From Segniliparus rotundus DSM 44985 (GTDB taxonomy: Bacteria; Actinomycetota; Actinomycetes; Mycobacteriales; Mycobacteriaceae), in assembly GCF_000092825.1 (NCBI RefSeq), contig NC_014168.1:2161946-2225945 (forward strand): DNA of 64,000 nt, read 5' to 3'. Shown here in pieces: positions 33,739-42,525 of this stretch. The stretch's first letter is position 1; each line of letters begins with the position of its first letter. The notes under the pieces were generated by a model. It saw nothing but the letters and a program-made list of their open reading frames with translations, was not told where the DNA came from and did not search any database. The position numbers and the translations under genes were made by a program.

Positions 33739-35166
33739 CTACCGCCCCGCAGGCGGGGCGGTAGAGCCTTTGGCTTTCGCACGTCGCTCGACGAACAACC
33801 CGGCTGCCGCGAGCACCGCCGCAAGCCCGAGCGTGAGCCAGAACTGCTCCTGCGTCTCCTGGATGAACCCCATGCTCAAAAACAGCGCCGCGATGAGGCC
33901 GATCGTGATGTACGAGAGGTAGGGGTAGCCCCACATCTTGACCGAGATCTCCTTGCCCGAGGCGCGCAGCGCACGCCCCATGCGCATCTGCGCGACGGCA
34001 ATGACCAGCCAGACGAGCAGGCCGATCCCCCCAGTGGTGTTGTTGAGCCAGACATAGATAGTTTTCGGGTAGTTGACGTTGAAGAGCACGATGACGAAGC
34101 CGACCGCGCTCGCGGCGAGCACCGCGAGGTACGGCGAGCCGGTGCGGCTGAGCTTGGTCAAAGCCTTGGGCGCGTCGCCGCGTTCAGCGAGCGAGTACAG
34201 CATCCTGCTCGCGGTGTACATGCCCGAGTTCAGGCAGGACAGCACTGCGGTGAGCACGATGACGTCCAAGATGGTCGGCGCGTAGGGGATGCCGAATGTG
34301 CGGATCGCGGCGACATACGGGCTCTCCGCGATGGACTCGCCGCTGATCGCCGGGTCGTTCCAGGGCAAGATCGAAATCACGATGGCGAGCGAGCCCAAGT
34401 AGAAGAGCGAGACCCGCCAGACGACGGAGTTCACCGCTTTGCGGACCGCGCTCTGCGGATCTTTCGACTCGCCCGCCGCGATTGTCGCGATTTCCGCCCC
34501 GAAGAACGAAGTGACCACAATCGGCACCGCGATCAGCACTGCCCCGAAACCGTTGGGGAACAATCCCCCGTCCGCTTGGACCTGGACCCAGGACCGGACA
34601 TGGACCCCAGGGCACAGGCCTGTCCAGGCGAACGCGCCGAGGAAGAGGAAGACCACGATGGCCGTGATCTTGATGCTGGAGAACCAGAACTCGAACTCCC
34701 CGTACCCCTGGACAGTGAACAGATTCGTCCCGGTGAGCGCCAACATGAGGACGAGCGCCCACACCCACTGCCATTTGGAGTCCCAGCCGAACCACCGAGT
34801 GACAATGCCCGCTCCGGCAGACGCTTCCACACCGAGAATGATCGACCAGAACCAGGCGTAGAGCCAACCGATGGACAAACCGGCCCATCTGCCGATCGCC
34901 TTGTCGGCATAGGCCGAGAAAGAGCCGGTCTCCGGGTTGGCGGCCGCCATTTCGCCGAGCATCCTCATGACGAGCACGACGACAATCCCGGCGAGCGCGT
35001 AGGAGGCGAGCACGCCTGGCCCGACCGCGTGGATCGTGGCCCCGGAGCCGACGAACAGGCCGGCGCCGATGACGCCGCTGATGGCGATCATCGAGAGATG
35101 CCGCTTCTTCAGGCCTGGCCGCAGCCCGGCAAGAGCTTCGTTCGAAACAACACCGGTCTGTGTCAT
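33739..35166 (-). CDS. APC-family amino acid permease (GabP/AnsP type)
   Basis: A 475-residue permease with 12 helices. The start of helix 1 reads HLSMIAISGVIGAGLFVGSG and is followed by ASYALAGIVVVLVMRMLGEMA, diagnostic of the amino acid transporter (AAT) subfamily that imports GABA, asparagine, aromatic or basic amino acids. The ATG 35166 has GAGGAGG nine bases upstream. The final codons lie in a perfect GC palindrome that may terminate transcription. It is followed on the same strand by the F420-type oxidoreductase. The substrate is not assignable. Confidence 0.9.
   Translation of the reverse strand: MTQTGVVSNEALAGLRPGLKKRHLSMIAISGVIGAGLFVGSGATIHAVGPGVLASYALAGIVVVLVMRMLGEMAAANPETGSFSAYADKAIGRWAGLSIGWLYAWFWSIILGVEASAGAGIVTRWFGWDSKWQWVWALVLMLALTGTNLFTVQGYGEFEFWFSSIKITAIVVFLFLGAFAWTGLCPGVHVRSWVQVQADGGLFPNGFGAVLIAVPIVVTSFFGAEIATIAAGESKDPQSAVRKAVNSVVWRVSLFYLGSLAIVISILPWNDPAISGESIAESPYVAAIRTFGIPYAPTILDVIVLTAVLSCLNSGMYTASRMLYSLAERGDAPKALTKLSRTGSPYLAVLAASAVGFVIVLFNVNYPKTIYVWLNNTTGGIGLLVWLVIAVAQMRMGRALRASGKEISVKMWGYPYLSYITIGLIAALFLSMGFIQETQEQFWLTLGLAAVLAAAGLFVERRAKAKGSTAPPAGR
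33740..33763 (-). terminator. GC-rich hairpin at the end of the APC permease gene
   Basis: TACCGCCCCGC (33740-33750) and GCGGGGCGGTA (33753-33763) are perfect reverse complements around a two-base centre. The hairpin includes the last codons (APPAGR) and part of the stop of the permease, and overlaps the putative -10 of the downstream oxidoreductase. There is no T-tract. It may terminate or pause transcription, or simply reflect codon choice. Confidence 0.45.
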
Positions 35167-35259
35167 TGGCGGGAGCCTCCTCGTTGTGTTGCGCTTCACC
35201 ATAACGGTTGCACCGGGATTCCGCGGATCTCCCGTCGAGCGCCGCGACCGGCGGCGGAG

Positions 35260-36171
35260 CTACGCCCAGACCGCTTCCGGGGCGTGTTGGGCGATGAAGC
35301 CGCGGCCGCTGGCGACGTCGGCGAAGGCGTTGAAACCGAACGCGAACACGCGGGCGCTGGTCTCGGTGCCGAAACTCACCACACCGACAAGCACGTCGGA
35401 GCCGTCTTTGCCCTTCACAACCAGGGGGCCGCCGCTGTCGCCGAACCCGACCTGCACCGAAAGCTCCGGCAGGACCGTGGTTTGCGCGCACGTCGCGCCA
35501 ATATATTTGACCTCGACAAAGGTCTGCGCGTCGCAGTCCTGGTTCGAGATGAGCGTCAAAGAGCCCCGCAGCAAATCGTCCGAGATGTCGCCGGACGGGG
35601 TGAGGCCGTGTCCGTAGACGCGGGCGCGCGCTCCCGGGTCGGGCAGCACGGCCGTCAGCGGTATGACGGCCTTCGGGTCGCCGAACCCTCGGTCGAGCAC
35701 CAAGACGGCAAGGTCGTGGCGCGCGGCGGCGCGAGACGGGTCGTGGGGCTCAAACTGGGAAGCGAGCAGATGGAAGTCCGGGTCGACGAAGACCGACACC
35801 ACTTTCCTGATCTGCGCTTGCGGCGAGTTGAGATCGCGATTGGCCCGAACGACCTCCACCGAGCGCGGGCTCATCGGCCGAGGCGGGACGGCGGGGTCCA
35901 CGCTGAACGAGTCCGGCGTGACCGCGCAGTGCCCAGCGGTGAGCACCTTGTCCGGGGCGATGAGCACCCCGCCGCACTTGAGCCGTTCCGTCGGCGGAGT
36001 CCCCTCCCTGGTCGGGATGGTCAACGCGACCATCCAGGGCGCTTCGTCCGGGTCCGCGACGACAGCGCCGTTCGACATCGAGACGGCCTGGGACTGCCCA
36101 CCGAGCACGGCGACGAACGCGAGCGTCATGGAGTACGCGAGCGTGCGCACAAGAGGCGCAGTTCGGTGCAT
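35260..36171 (-). CDS. Secreted trypsin-like serine protease (S1)
   Basis: A 303-residue chymotrypsin-fold protease with an N-terminal signal peptide (MHRTAPLVRTLAYSMTLAFV, cleavage near SQA). The catalytic triad is complete: His in TAGHC, Asp in HDLAVLVLD, Ser in GFGDSGGPLVV. Cys pairs near the His loop and in NQDCD..GATCAQ could form disulfides. The frame can start at GTG 36180, three codons upstream. It is divergent from the small-molecule kinase gene. The substrate is unknown; a 60-residue segment between His and Asp is longer than in minimal trypsins. Confidence 0.9.
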   Translation of the reverse strand: MHRTAPLVRTLAYSMTLAFVAVLGGQSQAVSMSNGAVVADPDEAPWMVALTIPTREGTPPTERLKCGGVLIAPDKVLTAGHCAVTPDSFSVDPAVPPRPMSPRSVEVVRANRDLNSPQAQIRKVVSVFVDPDFHLLASQFEPHDPSRAAARHDLAVLVLDRGFGDPKAVIPLTAVLPDPGARARVYGHGLTPSGDISDDLLRGSLTLISNQDCDAQTFVEVKYIGATCAQTTVLPELSVQVGFGDSGGPLVVKGKDGSDVLVGVVSFGTETSARVFAFGFNAFADVASGRGFIAQHAPEAVWA

Positions 36172-36199
36172 GAGGATCACTGTAACCGATAGACGGCCC

Positions 36200-36268
36200 C
36201 AGCATGGGAGATAACAGCATGGGAGACACGCGCGGATGTGGCACAGTCAGTGATGTGGCACAGTCAGT
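36200..36268. repeat. Two short tandem duplications at a gene start
   Basis: CAGCATGGGAGA occurs at 36200-36211 and 36215-36226 (period 15). GATGTGGCACAGTCAGT occurs twice directly adjoining, 36235-36251 and 36252-36268 (period 17). The first duplicates an ATG in frame. The second is not a multiple of three, so the two copies are read in different frames and only the second copy's GTG (36255) is in frame with the downstream gene. Confidence 0.85.
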
Positions 36269-37040
36269 TCCGCCTGTCTTCGTCAAACGCAATCTCGCCG
36301 CGCCGCCGGGCTTTTTCGCGTGCGAGGCGGCCGGACTGCGTTGGCTCGCGGCGGTGCCGTCCGGGGCCGCGTGCGTGCCCGTGCTCGATGTCACCGAACA
36401 CGCGCTGACCTTGGTCCGACTGGACACAGTGCAACCTGAAGCCCACGCCGCCCGCGCGTTCGGGCGCGCGCTCGCGCGCACCCACCGGGCCGGGGCGCGC
36501 GGTTTCGGGGCGGCGCCCGACGGCTGGGAGCAGGACGGGTGGTTCGGCCCGTTGGACGCGCCCATGCCAGTCCCTTTGCGCAGCCGGGCGAGCTGGGGCG
36601 AGCACTACGGCGAGGACCGCCTGTCCCCCATGGTCGAACGCGCGGGCAGGGCGTTCTCGGCAGAACAGCGAACGGTGCTGCTCGAACTCGCGCGACGGTG
36701 CGCGGACGGCGATTTCGACGACGACGAGCCGCCGAGCCGGGTCCACGGCGACCTCTGGAGCGGCAACGTTCTGTGGACTGCCCACGGAGCGGTGCTGATC
36801 GACCCCGCAGCGCACGGCGGACATCGGGAGACCGACCTGGCGTATTTGAAGCTTTTCGGCGTGGCGCACTACGAAGAGATCATCGCCGGCTACCAAGAAG
36901 AGCACCCCTTGCGCGACGGCTGGCGCGGCCGCCAATGCCTGCACCAGACATTCATGCTCCTCGCGCATGTGGTGCTGTTCGGGCGCTCCTACGTGCCGGA
37001 AACCGTCTCGGCCGCGGAACGCTCGCTGGCGCTGTTGTGA
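36204..37040 (+). CDS. Fructosamine-kinase-family phosphotransferase
   Basis: Up to 278 residues with an APH/fructosamine kinase fold. FVKRNLAAPPGFFACEAAGLRWL is the typical N-terminus, HGDLWSGNVLW (near residue 184) the catalytic loop and DPAAHGGHRETDLA the metal-binding segment. The family phosphorylates ketosamines such as fructoselysine, allowing their breakdown, or related ribulosamines. The real start could be ATG 36204, ATG 36219 or GTG 36255. The last fits the family N-terminus best and begins in the second copy of a 17-base duplication. The 3' end overlaps the convergent symporter by 52 bases. Confidence 0.87.
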   Translation: MGDNSMGDTRGCGTVSDVAQSVPPVFVKRNLAAPPGFFACEAAGLRWLAAVPSGAACVPVLDVTEHALTLVRLDTVQPEAHAARAFGRALARTHRAGARGFGAAPDGWEQDGWFGPLDAPMPVPLRSRASWGEHYGEDRLSPMVERAGRAFSAEQRTVLLELARRCADGDFDDDEPPSRVHGDLWSGNVLWTAHGAVLIDPAAHGGHRETDLAYLKLFGVAHYEEIIAGYQEEHPLRDGWRGRQCLHQTFMLLAHVVLFGRSYVPETVSAAERSLALL

Positions 37041-38497
37041 GCCGCGGCCGACCGGCCGGAGCGCAACCGCGCCGCCCACTGCTCGCGAACAGACGCCGGG
37101 GTCGGCGAGGTCAGAAGGCTCACCACGACGAACACGACCGCCGAGCAAACCAGACCGAGGTAGACGGGAGTGATCGCTTCCGGGTCCGTCGTGCGCAGCA
37201 GCTCGAACACGGCCCCCGCCGCGCCCGAGGCCATCGCCGCCAAAGCCCCGGCCCCGTTGGCTCGTTTCCACAGAAAACCGCCGAAAACCGGCACGATCAA
37301 AGCGCTCACCACAATGGCGTACCCCACGGCAAGCGCGGCGAGCACATTGTCGACAAAGCACGCCACAAGCACGTTCGCCAGCCCGAAAGCCAGGACGTAC
37401 CAGCGGTCGAGGCGGACCAGCGAGCGATCGGCGCGGGCCTCGTCGGGATCAGGTCGGCGCAGAGCCCGCAGCACCAGCGGCGCGATGTCCCTCCTCGCGA
37501 CGGTCGCAGCCGCGAGGATCGAACCCGAAGCCGTGGACATCATCGCGGCCATGGCGCCGGCGAGCACCAAAGCGCTCAGCACCGGCGGCAAGAGCGACAC
37601 CGCGAGCGCGCCGTACACCTGGCTGGGCCCCAGCGCCGGCAGCAGCAACGCGCCCGCCGTCCCGATGAGCGCCACGGCGACCCCGTACGCGACGCAGTAC
37701 AGGCCGCTGACAGCTCCGGCCCAACGGGCGACCGACGCGGAACGGGCAGTCGCGGCCCGCTGCCAAAGATCTTGCGAGACGAGCGACCCGACTGCGTAGA
37801 GCACGAAAAAGGTAAGGATCTGTTTCCATCCCAGTGCGAAAGGGTCAAATGCCCGGCCGCGGAATTTCTCCTGCGCCCCGGCGAGGCCCCCGGACGCGGA
37901 CAGCGCGGCGGGCAGCAGCAGGAAGAACACCGCGGCGGTCTTCATCGCGAACTGCACGACGTCGGTCACGCTGATCGACCACATGCCGCCGAGGACGCAG
38001 TAGCAGACCACCACCGCGCCGCCGAGCAACGTGGACTGGATGTGGCCGAGGCCGAGCAGCGCGTGGAACACCGTGGCGTAGGCGACGGTCGAAGTCACCG
38101 ACACCAGAAAAACGTGCGCCACCATGACCAGCCCGGACCAGCCCGCCTCGCGCATGCCGTAGCGCAAGGCGAGCATTTCCGCGATGGTGTAGACCCGCAG
38201 CGCGCGGATCTTCCCCGCCAAAAGCAGGCTCACCCCCGCCGCGCCGAACCCGATGGCGACGACCATCCACATGCCGCACAGCCCGTGCTGGAATCCGAGC
38301 CCGACGCCCCCGACGGTGGAGCCGCCGCCGATGACCAGCGCGCCCATGGTCGAGCAGTACAGAACCGGCCCGAGGCTGCGCCCGGCGAGGAGGAAGTCGG
38401 CGGAGCCCCGCACCCGCCGCCGTCCCTGCCATCCGATGGCTGTCATGAGGGCGAAATACCCGGCGATGACCATGCCGTTGACGACTGATGCGTTCAT
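36989..38497 (-). CDS. Sodium:solute symporter (SSS family, copy 2)
   Basis: A 502-residue transporter with about 13 helices starting [20 protein letters not shown] at ATG 38497. [18 protein letters not shown] and [21 protein letters not shown] fit the SSS family. It is distinct from the copy at 31306 and has no small accessory subunit. It is divergent from agmatinase with only 39 bases between start codons, and a TACTGT (minus strand, 38504-38509) six bases before the ATG suggests a leaderless mRNA. Because of this shared promoter region it may import a polyamine-pathway substrate, which is an inference. Confidence 0.9.
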   Translation of the reverse strand: MNASVVNGMVIAGYFALMTAIGWQGRRRVRGSADFLLAGRSLGPVLYCSTMGALVIGGGSTVGGVGLGFQHGLCGMWMVVAIGFGAAGVSLLLAGKIRALRVYTIAEMLALRYGMREAGWSGLVMVAHVFLVSVTSTVAYATVFHALLGLGHIQSTLLGGAVVVCYCVLGGMWSISVTDVVQFAMKTAAVFFLLLPAALSASGGLAGAQEKFRGRAFDPFALGWKQILTFFVLYAVGSLVSQDLWQRAATARSASVARWAGAVSGLYCVAYGVAVALIGTAGALLLPALGPSQVYGALAVSLLPPVLSALVLAGAMAAMMSTASGSILAAATVARRDIAPLVLRALRRPDPDEARADRSLVRLDRWYVLAFGLANVLVACFVDNVLAALAVGYAIVVSALIVPVFGGFLWKRANGAGALAAMASGAAGAVFELLRTTDPEAITPVYLGLVCSAVVFVVVSLLTSPTPASVREQWAARLRSGRSAAAHNSASERSAAETVSGT

Positions 38498-38536
38498 AGA
38501 CGGACAGTATGGCCGACGGGTTGTAATCTCGGTGGC
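38498..38536. promoter_or_regulatory. 39-base divergent promoter region (symporter / agmatinase)
   Basis: Two -10-like hexamers point outward: TACTGT on the minus strand (38504-38509), six bases before the symporter ATG, and TAATCT on the plus strand (38524-38529), seven bases before the agmatinase ATG. Neither start has room for a ribosome site, so both transcripts are probably leaderless, as is common in mycobacteria. No good -35 elements are visible. Confidence 0.45.
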
Positions 38537-39520
38537 ATGACCGACGCACCGGACGGTTCCCGCGAGATCCTCGGCCCTTTTGACGGTTTCACACGCCCCA
38601 GGTTCGCCGAACCTTCCACCTTTGCCCGGCTTCCCCGCCTCGACCAGGTGGGGCATGCGGACATCGTGGTCCTCGGCGTGCCTTTCGACGGAGGCACGAG
38701 CTATCGGCCAGGCGCCCGGTTCGGCCCCGGCCACGTCCGGGCCTCCTCGAAACTGATCCGCCAATACCATCCCCCGCTCGACGTCTACCCGTTCCAGAAC
38801 TGGCAGGTGGCCGATGCGGGCGACCTCGGGATCGGCCCGTACAGCATCGTGGACGCGCTCGCCGTGATCGAAGAGGCGGCCGACGAGCTGATCGGCGGCG
38901 GGGCCACCGTGCTCGCCGTCGGCGGGGACCACACCGTCGCGTTGCCGTTGTTGCGCTCGACCGTCAAGAAGCACGGCCCGGTCGCCGTGCTGCACTTCGA
39001 CGCGCACCTGGACACCTGGGACAGCTACTTCGGCGCGGACTACACCCACGGCACGCCTTTCCGACGGGCGAGCGAGGAAGGCCTCATCGACCTCAACCGC
39101 TCCCTGCACGTCGGCATCCGGGGGTCGCTCGCCGGACGTGAGGACCTTCAGGACGACGCGGTCCTCGGGTTCCAGATCATCCACACCGACGACTTCGAAA
39201 CCGGCACGGTCGCGCAGATCGTCGAGCGGATGCGCAAACGGCTCGGTGGAGCCGACGGGTCGGGCGGCCCGGTCTACATCTCCGTGGACATCGACGTGCT
39301 CGACCCCGCGCACGCCCCCGGCACGGGCACCCCGGAGGCGGGCGGGCTCACCACCCGCGAGTTGCAGCACGCGCTGCGCGGGCTCGTGGGGCTGCCCGTG
39401 GTCGGCGCGGACGTGGTGGAAGTCGCTCCGGCCTACGACCACGCCGAGATCACCGGGATCGCGGCGGCGCATGTCGTGTACGAGCTTCTCGCCTTGCTGA
39501 CCAAGACCCAGTTCGGCTGA
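38537..39520 (+). CDS. speB: Agmatinase (agmatine ureohydrolase)
   Basis: A 327-residue arginase/agmatinase-family enzyme. All manganese-site motifs are present: GGDHT (near residues 134-138), [10 protein letters not shown] (near 155-164) and [19 protein letters not shown] (near 253-271). The TGTPE ending and the length are typical of agmatinase, which makes putrescine and urea from agmatine, rather than arginase. It heads the polyamine genes, although a 240-base gap with a hairpin separates it from the decarboxylase. No arginine decarboxylase is in the window. The ATG 38537 is likely leaderless. Confidence 0.9.
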   Translation: MTDAPDGSREILGPFDGFTRPRFAEPSTFARLPRLDQVGHADIVVLGVPFDGGTSYRPGARFGPGHVRASSKLIRQYHPPLDVYPFQNWQVADAGDLGIGPYSIVDALAVIEEAADELIGGGATVLAVGGDHTVALPLLRSTVKKHGPVAVLHFDAHLDTWDSYFGADYTHGTPFRRASEEGLIDLNRSLHVGIRGSLAGREDLQDDAVLGFQIIHTDDFETGTVAQIVERMRKRLGGADGSGGPVYISVDIDVLDPAHAPGTGTPEAGGLTTRELQHALRGLVGLPVVGADVVEVAPAYDHAEITGIAAAHVVYELLALLTKTQFG

Positions 39521-39610
39521 CGAGGCCGTTGCGCGGCAGAAGATCACAGTCCCGTCAGCAAGGCCTCTGATCGGCTGACGAGCCAGGCCGCAATGCTGTA
39601 CTGTGAGCCC

Positions 39611-39635
39611 CTGGCGGTGTTGCAGACGCCGCCAG
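39611..39635 (+). terminator. Hairpin between agmatinase and the decarboxylase
   Basis: CTGGCGGTG (39611-39619) pairs with CGCCGCCAG (39627-39635) through nine base pairs including one G-T, with the seven-base loop TTGCAGA. TATTTT follows at 39645-39650. It could terminate the agmatinase transcript or act as an attenuator in the 240-base leader of the decarboxylase gene. The rest of that leader (39521-39760) holds an imperfect GTCAGC/GCTGAC repeat near 39555-39580 and no gene I can support. Confidence 0.45.
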
Positions 39636-39760
39636 AGCTGGACGTATTTTCCTTCACAAAGAAAAGAACGGCGCAACACAGGCACCGCGCGTCAAGGCAC
39701 GGAGCGCGAGGAACGGTTCCCCAGGAGCATTCGACCACAACCGGGAAGGAGGCAGACGCT

Positions 39761-41026
39761 ATGGCGGGCAGTGCGAGCGTCATGGACGCGATCTCGGCAA
39801 AGCCGGGACACGACGCACCGGTCCTCTTCACCCACGCGAACGGCGAGAGCCCCTCGATGGGAGCCCCGAAAGCGGTGGCCAGGATCCAGTCGTTCCTGCG
39901 CGAGCGCCCGACCGAGACCCCGTGCTTGGTGGTGGACCTGGAAACAGTGCGCGAGCGTTACTGCCAGCTGACCGCCGCGCTGCCGAAGGCCCGCGTGTAT
40001 TACGCGGTGAAAGCGAATCCGGCGGCCGAGGTGGTCCGCGAGCTGGCGGCCGCCGGCTCGTGCTTCGACGTGGCGAGCGTGGCGGAGATCGAGCTGTGCC
40101 TGGCAGCAGGAGCCAACCCGCGCGACCTCTGCTACGGGAACACCATCAAAAAACCCGCCGACGTCGCCAAAGCGCACGCCCTCGGAGTGCGCCTGTACAC
40201 GACGGACAGCGAGACAGACCTGGAGGCGCTGTCCGAGCACGCCCCCGGCTCCTCGGTGTTCTGCCGGATCGCGGCCGTGCACGACGGCGCGGTGTACTCC
40301 TTCGGCGCAAAGTTCGGCTGCGCGCCGGAGCTCGCGGAATCCTTGCTGCTGCGCGCCGGGACGCTCGGACTCGCCGCGGCCGGGGTCTCGTTCCACTCGG
40401 GCTCCCAGCAGCTGGACCCGCATGCCTGGCGGAGCGGGATCGCGCACGCCGCGCAGATCGCCGCCCGCCTCGCCGCGAAAGGCGTGCGCCTGCCGATGCT
40501 GAACATCGGCGGCGGCCTGCCCGGCAGCTACACGCATGCCGCGCCGCCGCTGGCCGATTACGCGGACGCGATCAGCGCGGCGGTGCGCGAGCACTTCGGG
40601 GCAGTCGGGCTCCACGAGCCCCTCCTCGTGCTCGAGCCGGGGCGTTATCTCGTGGCCGACGCGGGGCTGCTGCGCTCAGAAGTGGTCCTGGTCTCGCGCA
40701 AATCCCCCGCCGACGAGCACCGCTGGGTGTACGTCGACGCCGGTCGCTACAACGGTTTGACCGAGACGGAGGGCGAATGCGTCGCCTACGTCCTCGCCTC
40801 GCCCGAGCACGCCGGCCCAGCGGCTGCCGAAGACACTGCGCCGGTCTACCTGGCCGGTCCCACCTGCGACGGAGACGATGTTCTCTACCAAAGGACGGTT
40901 TACAGGTTGCCGTCGGCGCTTCGCGTCGGCGACCACCTGGACTTCTTGAGTACCGGGGCCTACACGGCAAGCTACGCGTCGATCGCCTTCAACGGGTTCT
41001 CGCCGCTGAAGACGCTCTGCATCTAA
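39761..41026 (+). CDS. Ornithine/lysine decarboxylase, fold-III PLP enzyme
   Basis: A 421-residue alanine-racemase-fold decarboxylase. The PLP-binding Lys lies in YYAVKANP (near residue 82), HSGSQ and IGGGLPG bind the cofactor phosphate, EPGRYLVADAG follows, and the active-site Cys/Asp is in GPTCDGDD. The end GAYTASYASIAFNGF is typical of eukaryotic-type ornithine decarboxylases, which give putrescine from ornithine; lysine activity is also common. The ATG 39761 has a perfect AAGGAGG. The long open frame upstream (to 39593) is rejected because of this site. It is followed by speD and speE. Confidence 0.88.
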   Translation: MAGSASVMDAISAKPGHDAPVLFTHANGESPSMGAPKAVARIQSFLRERPTETPCLVVDLETVRERYCQLTAALPKARVYYAVKANPAAEVVRELAAAGSCFDVASVAEIELCLAAGANPRDLCYGNTIKKPADVAKAHALGVRLYTTDSETDLEALSEHAPGSSVFCRIAAVHDGAVYSFGAKFGCAPELAESLLLRAGTLGLAAAGVSFHSGSQQLDPHAWRSGIAHAAQIAARLAAKGVRLPMLNIGGGLPGSYTHAAPPLADYADAISAAVREHFGAVGLHEPLLVLEPGRYLVADAGLLRSEVVLVSRKSPADEHRWVYVDAGRYNGLTETEGECVAYVLASPEHAGPAAAEDTAPVYLAGPTCDGDDVLYQRTVYRLPSALRVGDHLDFLSTGAYTASYASIAFNGFSPLKTLCI

Positions 41027-41143
41027 ATCCCCTGGCATCTGCATTCCGCGGCGCAAGCCGCATTTCGGACCGACGAGTCCGCGCATCAAGACCGTTCACA
41101 GTGACCAGCCGTATGGCACGAGCACCCCTCGAAGGGAGTGAAA

Positions 41144-41524
41144 ATGACCCAAGTACTGGAGTCCGCACACGCAGTTGGAGCTTTCACCGGGCAACACATC
41201 ATTGCCGAAGTGCAAGGCGTCAAAGCAAAGCGCCTCAACGACGAATTGTTCCTGCGGGACGTCATGGCCGCCGCGCTCACCGAGGCGGGGGCGACCGTCC
41301 TCGACATCACCTCCAAGCGGTTCGACCCGCAAGGGGTCACCGTTCTCGTGCTGCTGTCCGAGTCGCACGCCTCCCTGCACACCTACCCAGAGGTCGGCTC
41401 GGCGTTCATGGACGTCTTCACCTGCGGGCGCCGGGCGGACCCGGAGCGCGCCGCACGTTTGATCGCCGAGGCGCTCAAAGCCCCGGTCGTCCAGCTCAAG
41501 GCCATCCGGCGAGGTGTGCAGTGA
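41144..41524 (+). CDS. speD: S-adenosylmethionine decarboxylase, prokaryotic class 1B
   Basis: A 126-residue self-processing pyruvoyl enzyme that makes decarboxylated AdoMet, the aminopropyl donor. The cleavage/pyruvoyl Ser is S74 in ESHASLHTYPE, and the catalytic His79 and Cys94 sit at +5 and +20, the same spacing as in the Thermotoga class 1B enzyme. The ATG 41144 follows GAAGGGAG at good distance (GTG 41138 is also in frame). Its last bases overlap the speE GTG (GTGA), so the two are coupled. 117 bases separate it from the decarboxylase gene. Confidence 0.95.
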   Translation: MTQVLESAHAVGAFTGQHIIAEVQGVKAKRLNDELFLRDVMAAALTEAGATVLDITSKRFDPQGVTVLVLLSESHASLHTYPEVGSAFMDVFTCGRRADPERAARLIAEALKAPVVQLKAIRRGVQ

Positions 41525-42411
41525 GCGCCCGACAGATCTACGAGCCATTGGGCCGTGTCATTCAAGAGCCGTTGGCTCCGGGCCTCACCAGGGTGTGGGA
41601 GCTGGAGAAGACCATCTGGGAGGGGGACACGCCCTTCCAGCACATCGTGATCGCCCAGACCAGCCAAGGCGTGTCGCTCTTCTCGGACAACGACCGGCAA
41701 TCGACCGAGTTCAGCCAGCTCGTCTACCACGAGGCGCTCATGGTTCCCGCGTTGCTGCTGGCCGATCAGGTGCGCTCCGTCTTGGTCGTCGGCTCCAGCG
41801 AGGGCGTGGTGTGCCAGATGGCGGTGGCGGCGGGCGCGAGCCGCGTCGACCATGTGGACATCGACGAGGACGCGGTCAAACTGTGCGCCGAACATTTGCC
41901 CTATGGCTACACCCTGGAGGAGTTGCGCCGCGCAGAGCAGGGCGACGGCGCCATACAGATGCATTACAGCGACGGCTTCCAGTATCTCGCCGAAGCCGCC
42001 GCGCGGGCAGAGCGCTACGACATCGTCCTGGTGGATCTGCCCGATGAGCGGCCTGAGGATCCTGGGGCGCAAATCAACCGGCTGTACGGCGCCGACTTCT
42101 TGCGCCAGTGCAAGGCCGTCCTCGCCCCCGGAGGCGTGGTGGTGAACCAATCGGGCTGCCCGACGCTCTGGCGCAATCACACCCTCACGACCTCGTGGCA
42201 AAGGTTCGGCGAGGTGTTCGACACGGTCGCCTACTACGGGTCGGACGAGCACGAGTGGGCCTACTTGTTCGGTCGGGCGGAAAAAGTCGAAGACCCGGCC
42301 GGGCTGATGGTTTCCCGCCTTCCCGCCTGCGGTTACCGGCCCGTTTCCATCGACGAGGACGCGCTGCGCGGCAATACGACTCCCCCGCACAGCGTGCGCC
42401 ACCGGCCTTAG
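41521..42411 (+). CDS. speE: Spermidine synthase-like aminopropyltransferase
   Basis: A 296-residue Rossmann-fold protein of the spermidine synthase family. The nucleotide-binding loop reads VLVVGSSEGVV instead of the usual GGGDG, followed by the acidic DIDEDAVKLC that binds ribose, and a VDLPDERPED loop at the place of the catalytic Asp. These departures suggest a divergent aminopropyltransferase with possibly different amine preference. The start GTG 41521 overlaps the speD stop. Together the four genes could make spermidine from ornithine or agmatine plus AdoMet. Confidence 0.88.
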   Translation: MSARQIYEPLGRVIQEPLAPGLTRVWELEKTIWEGDTPFQHIVIAQTSQGVSLFSDNDRQSTEFSQLVYHEALMVPALLLADQVRSVLVVGSSEGVVCQMAVAAGASRVDHVDIDEDAVKLCAEHLPYGYTLEELRRAEQGDGAIQMHYSDGFQYLAEAAARAERYDIVLVDLPDERPEDPGAQINRLYGADFLRQCKAVLAPGGVVVNQSGCPTLWRNHTLTTSWQRFGEVFDTVAYYGSDEHEWAYLFGRAEKVEDPAGLMVSRLPACGYRPVSIDEDALRGNTTPPHSVRHRP

Positions 42412-42525
42412 GTCGGGCGAGGAAGCTGCCAGCCCTCCGCTGGCGGCGCGGCGCCCCGTGGCCGAAGACGAGCTGCCCGTCGCGTGTGCTGACGCAGGCT
42501 CTTTCCGCCCGTGCCCTGCCGCGTG

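Noticed and set aside
33733-36192. An 819-codon plus-strand frame opposite the APC permease and protease
   Set aside because: Both minus-strand genes have clear family motifs and ribosome sites; the plus frame is compositionally a shadow.
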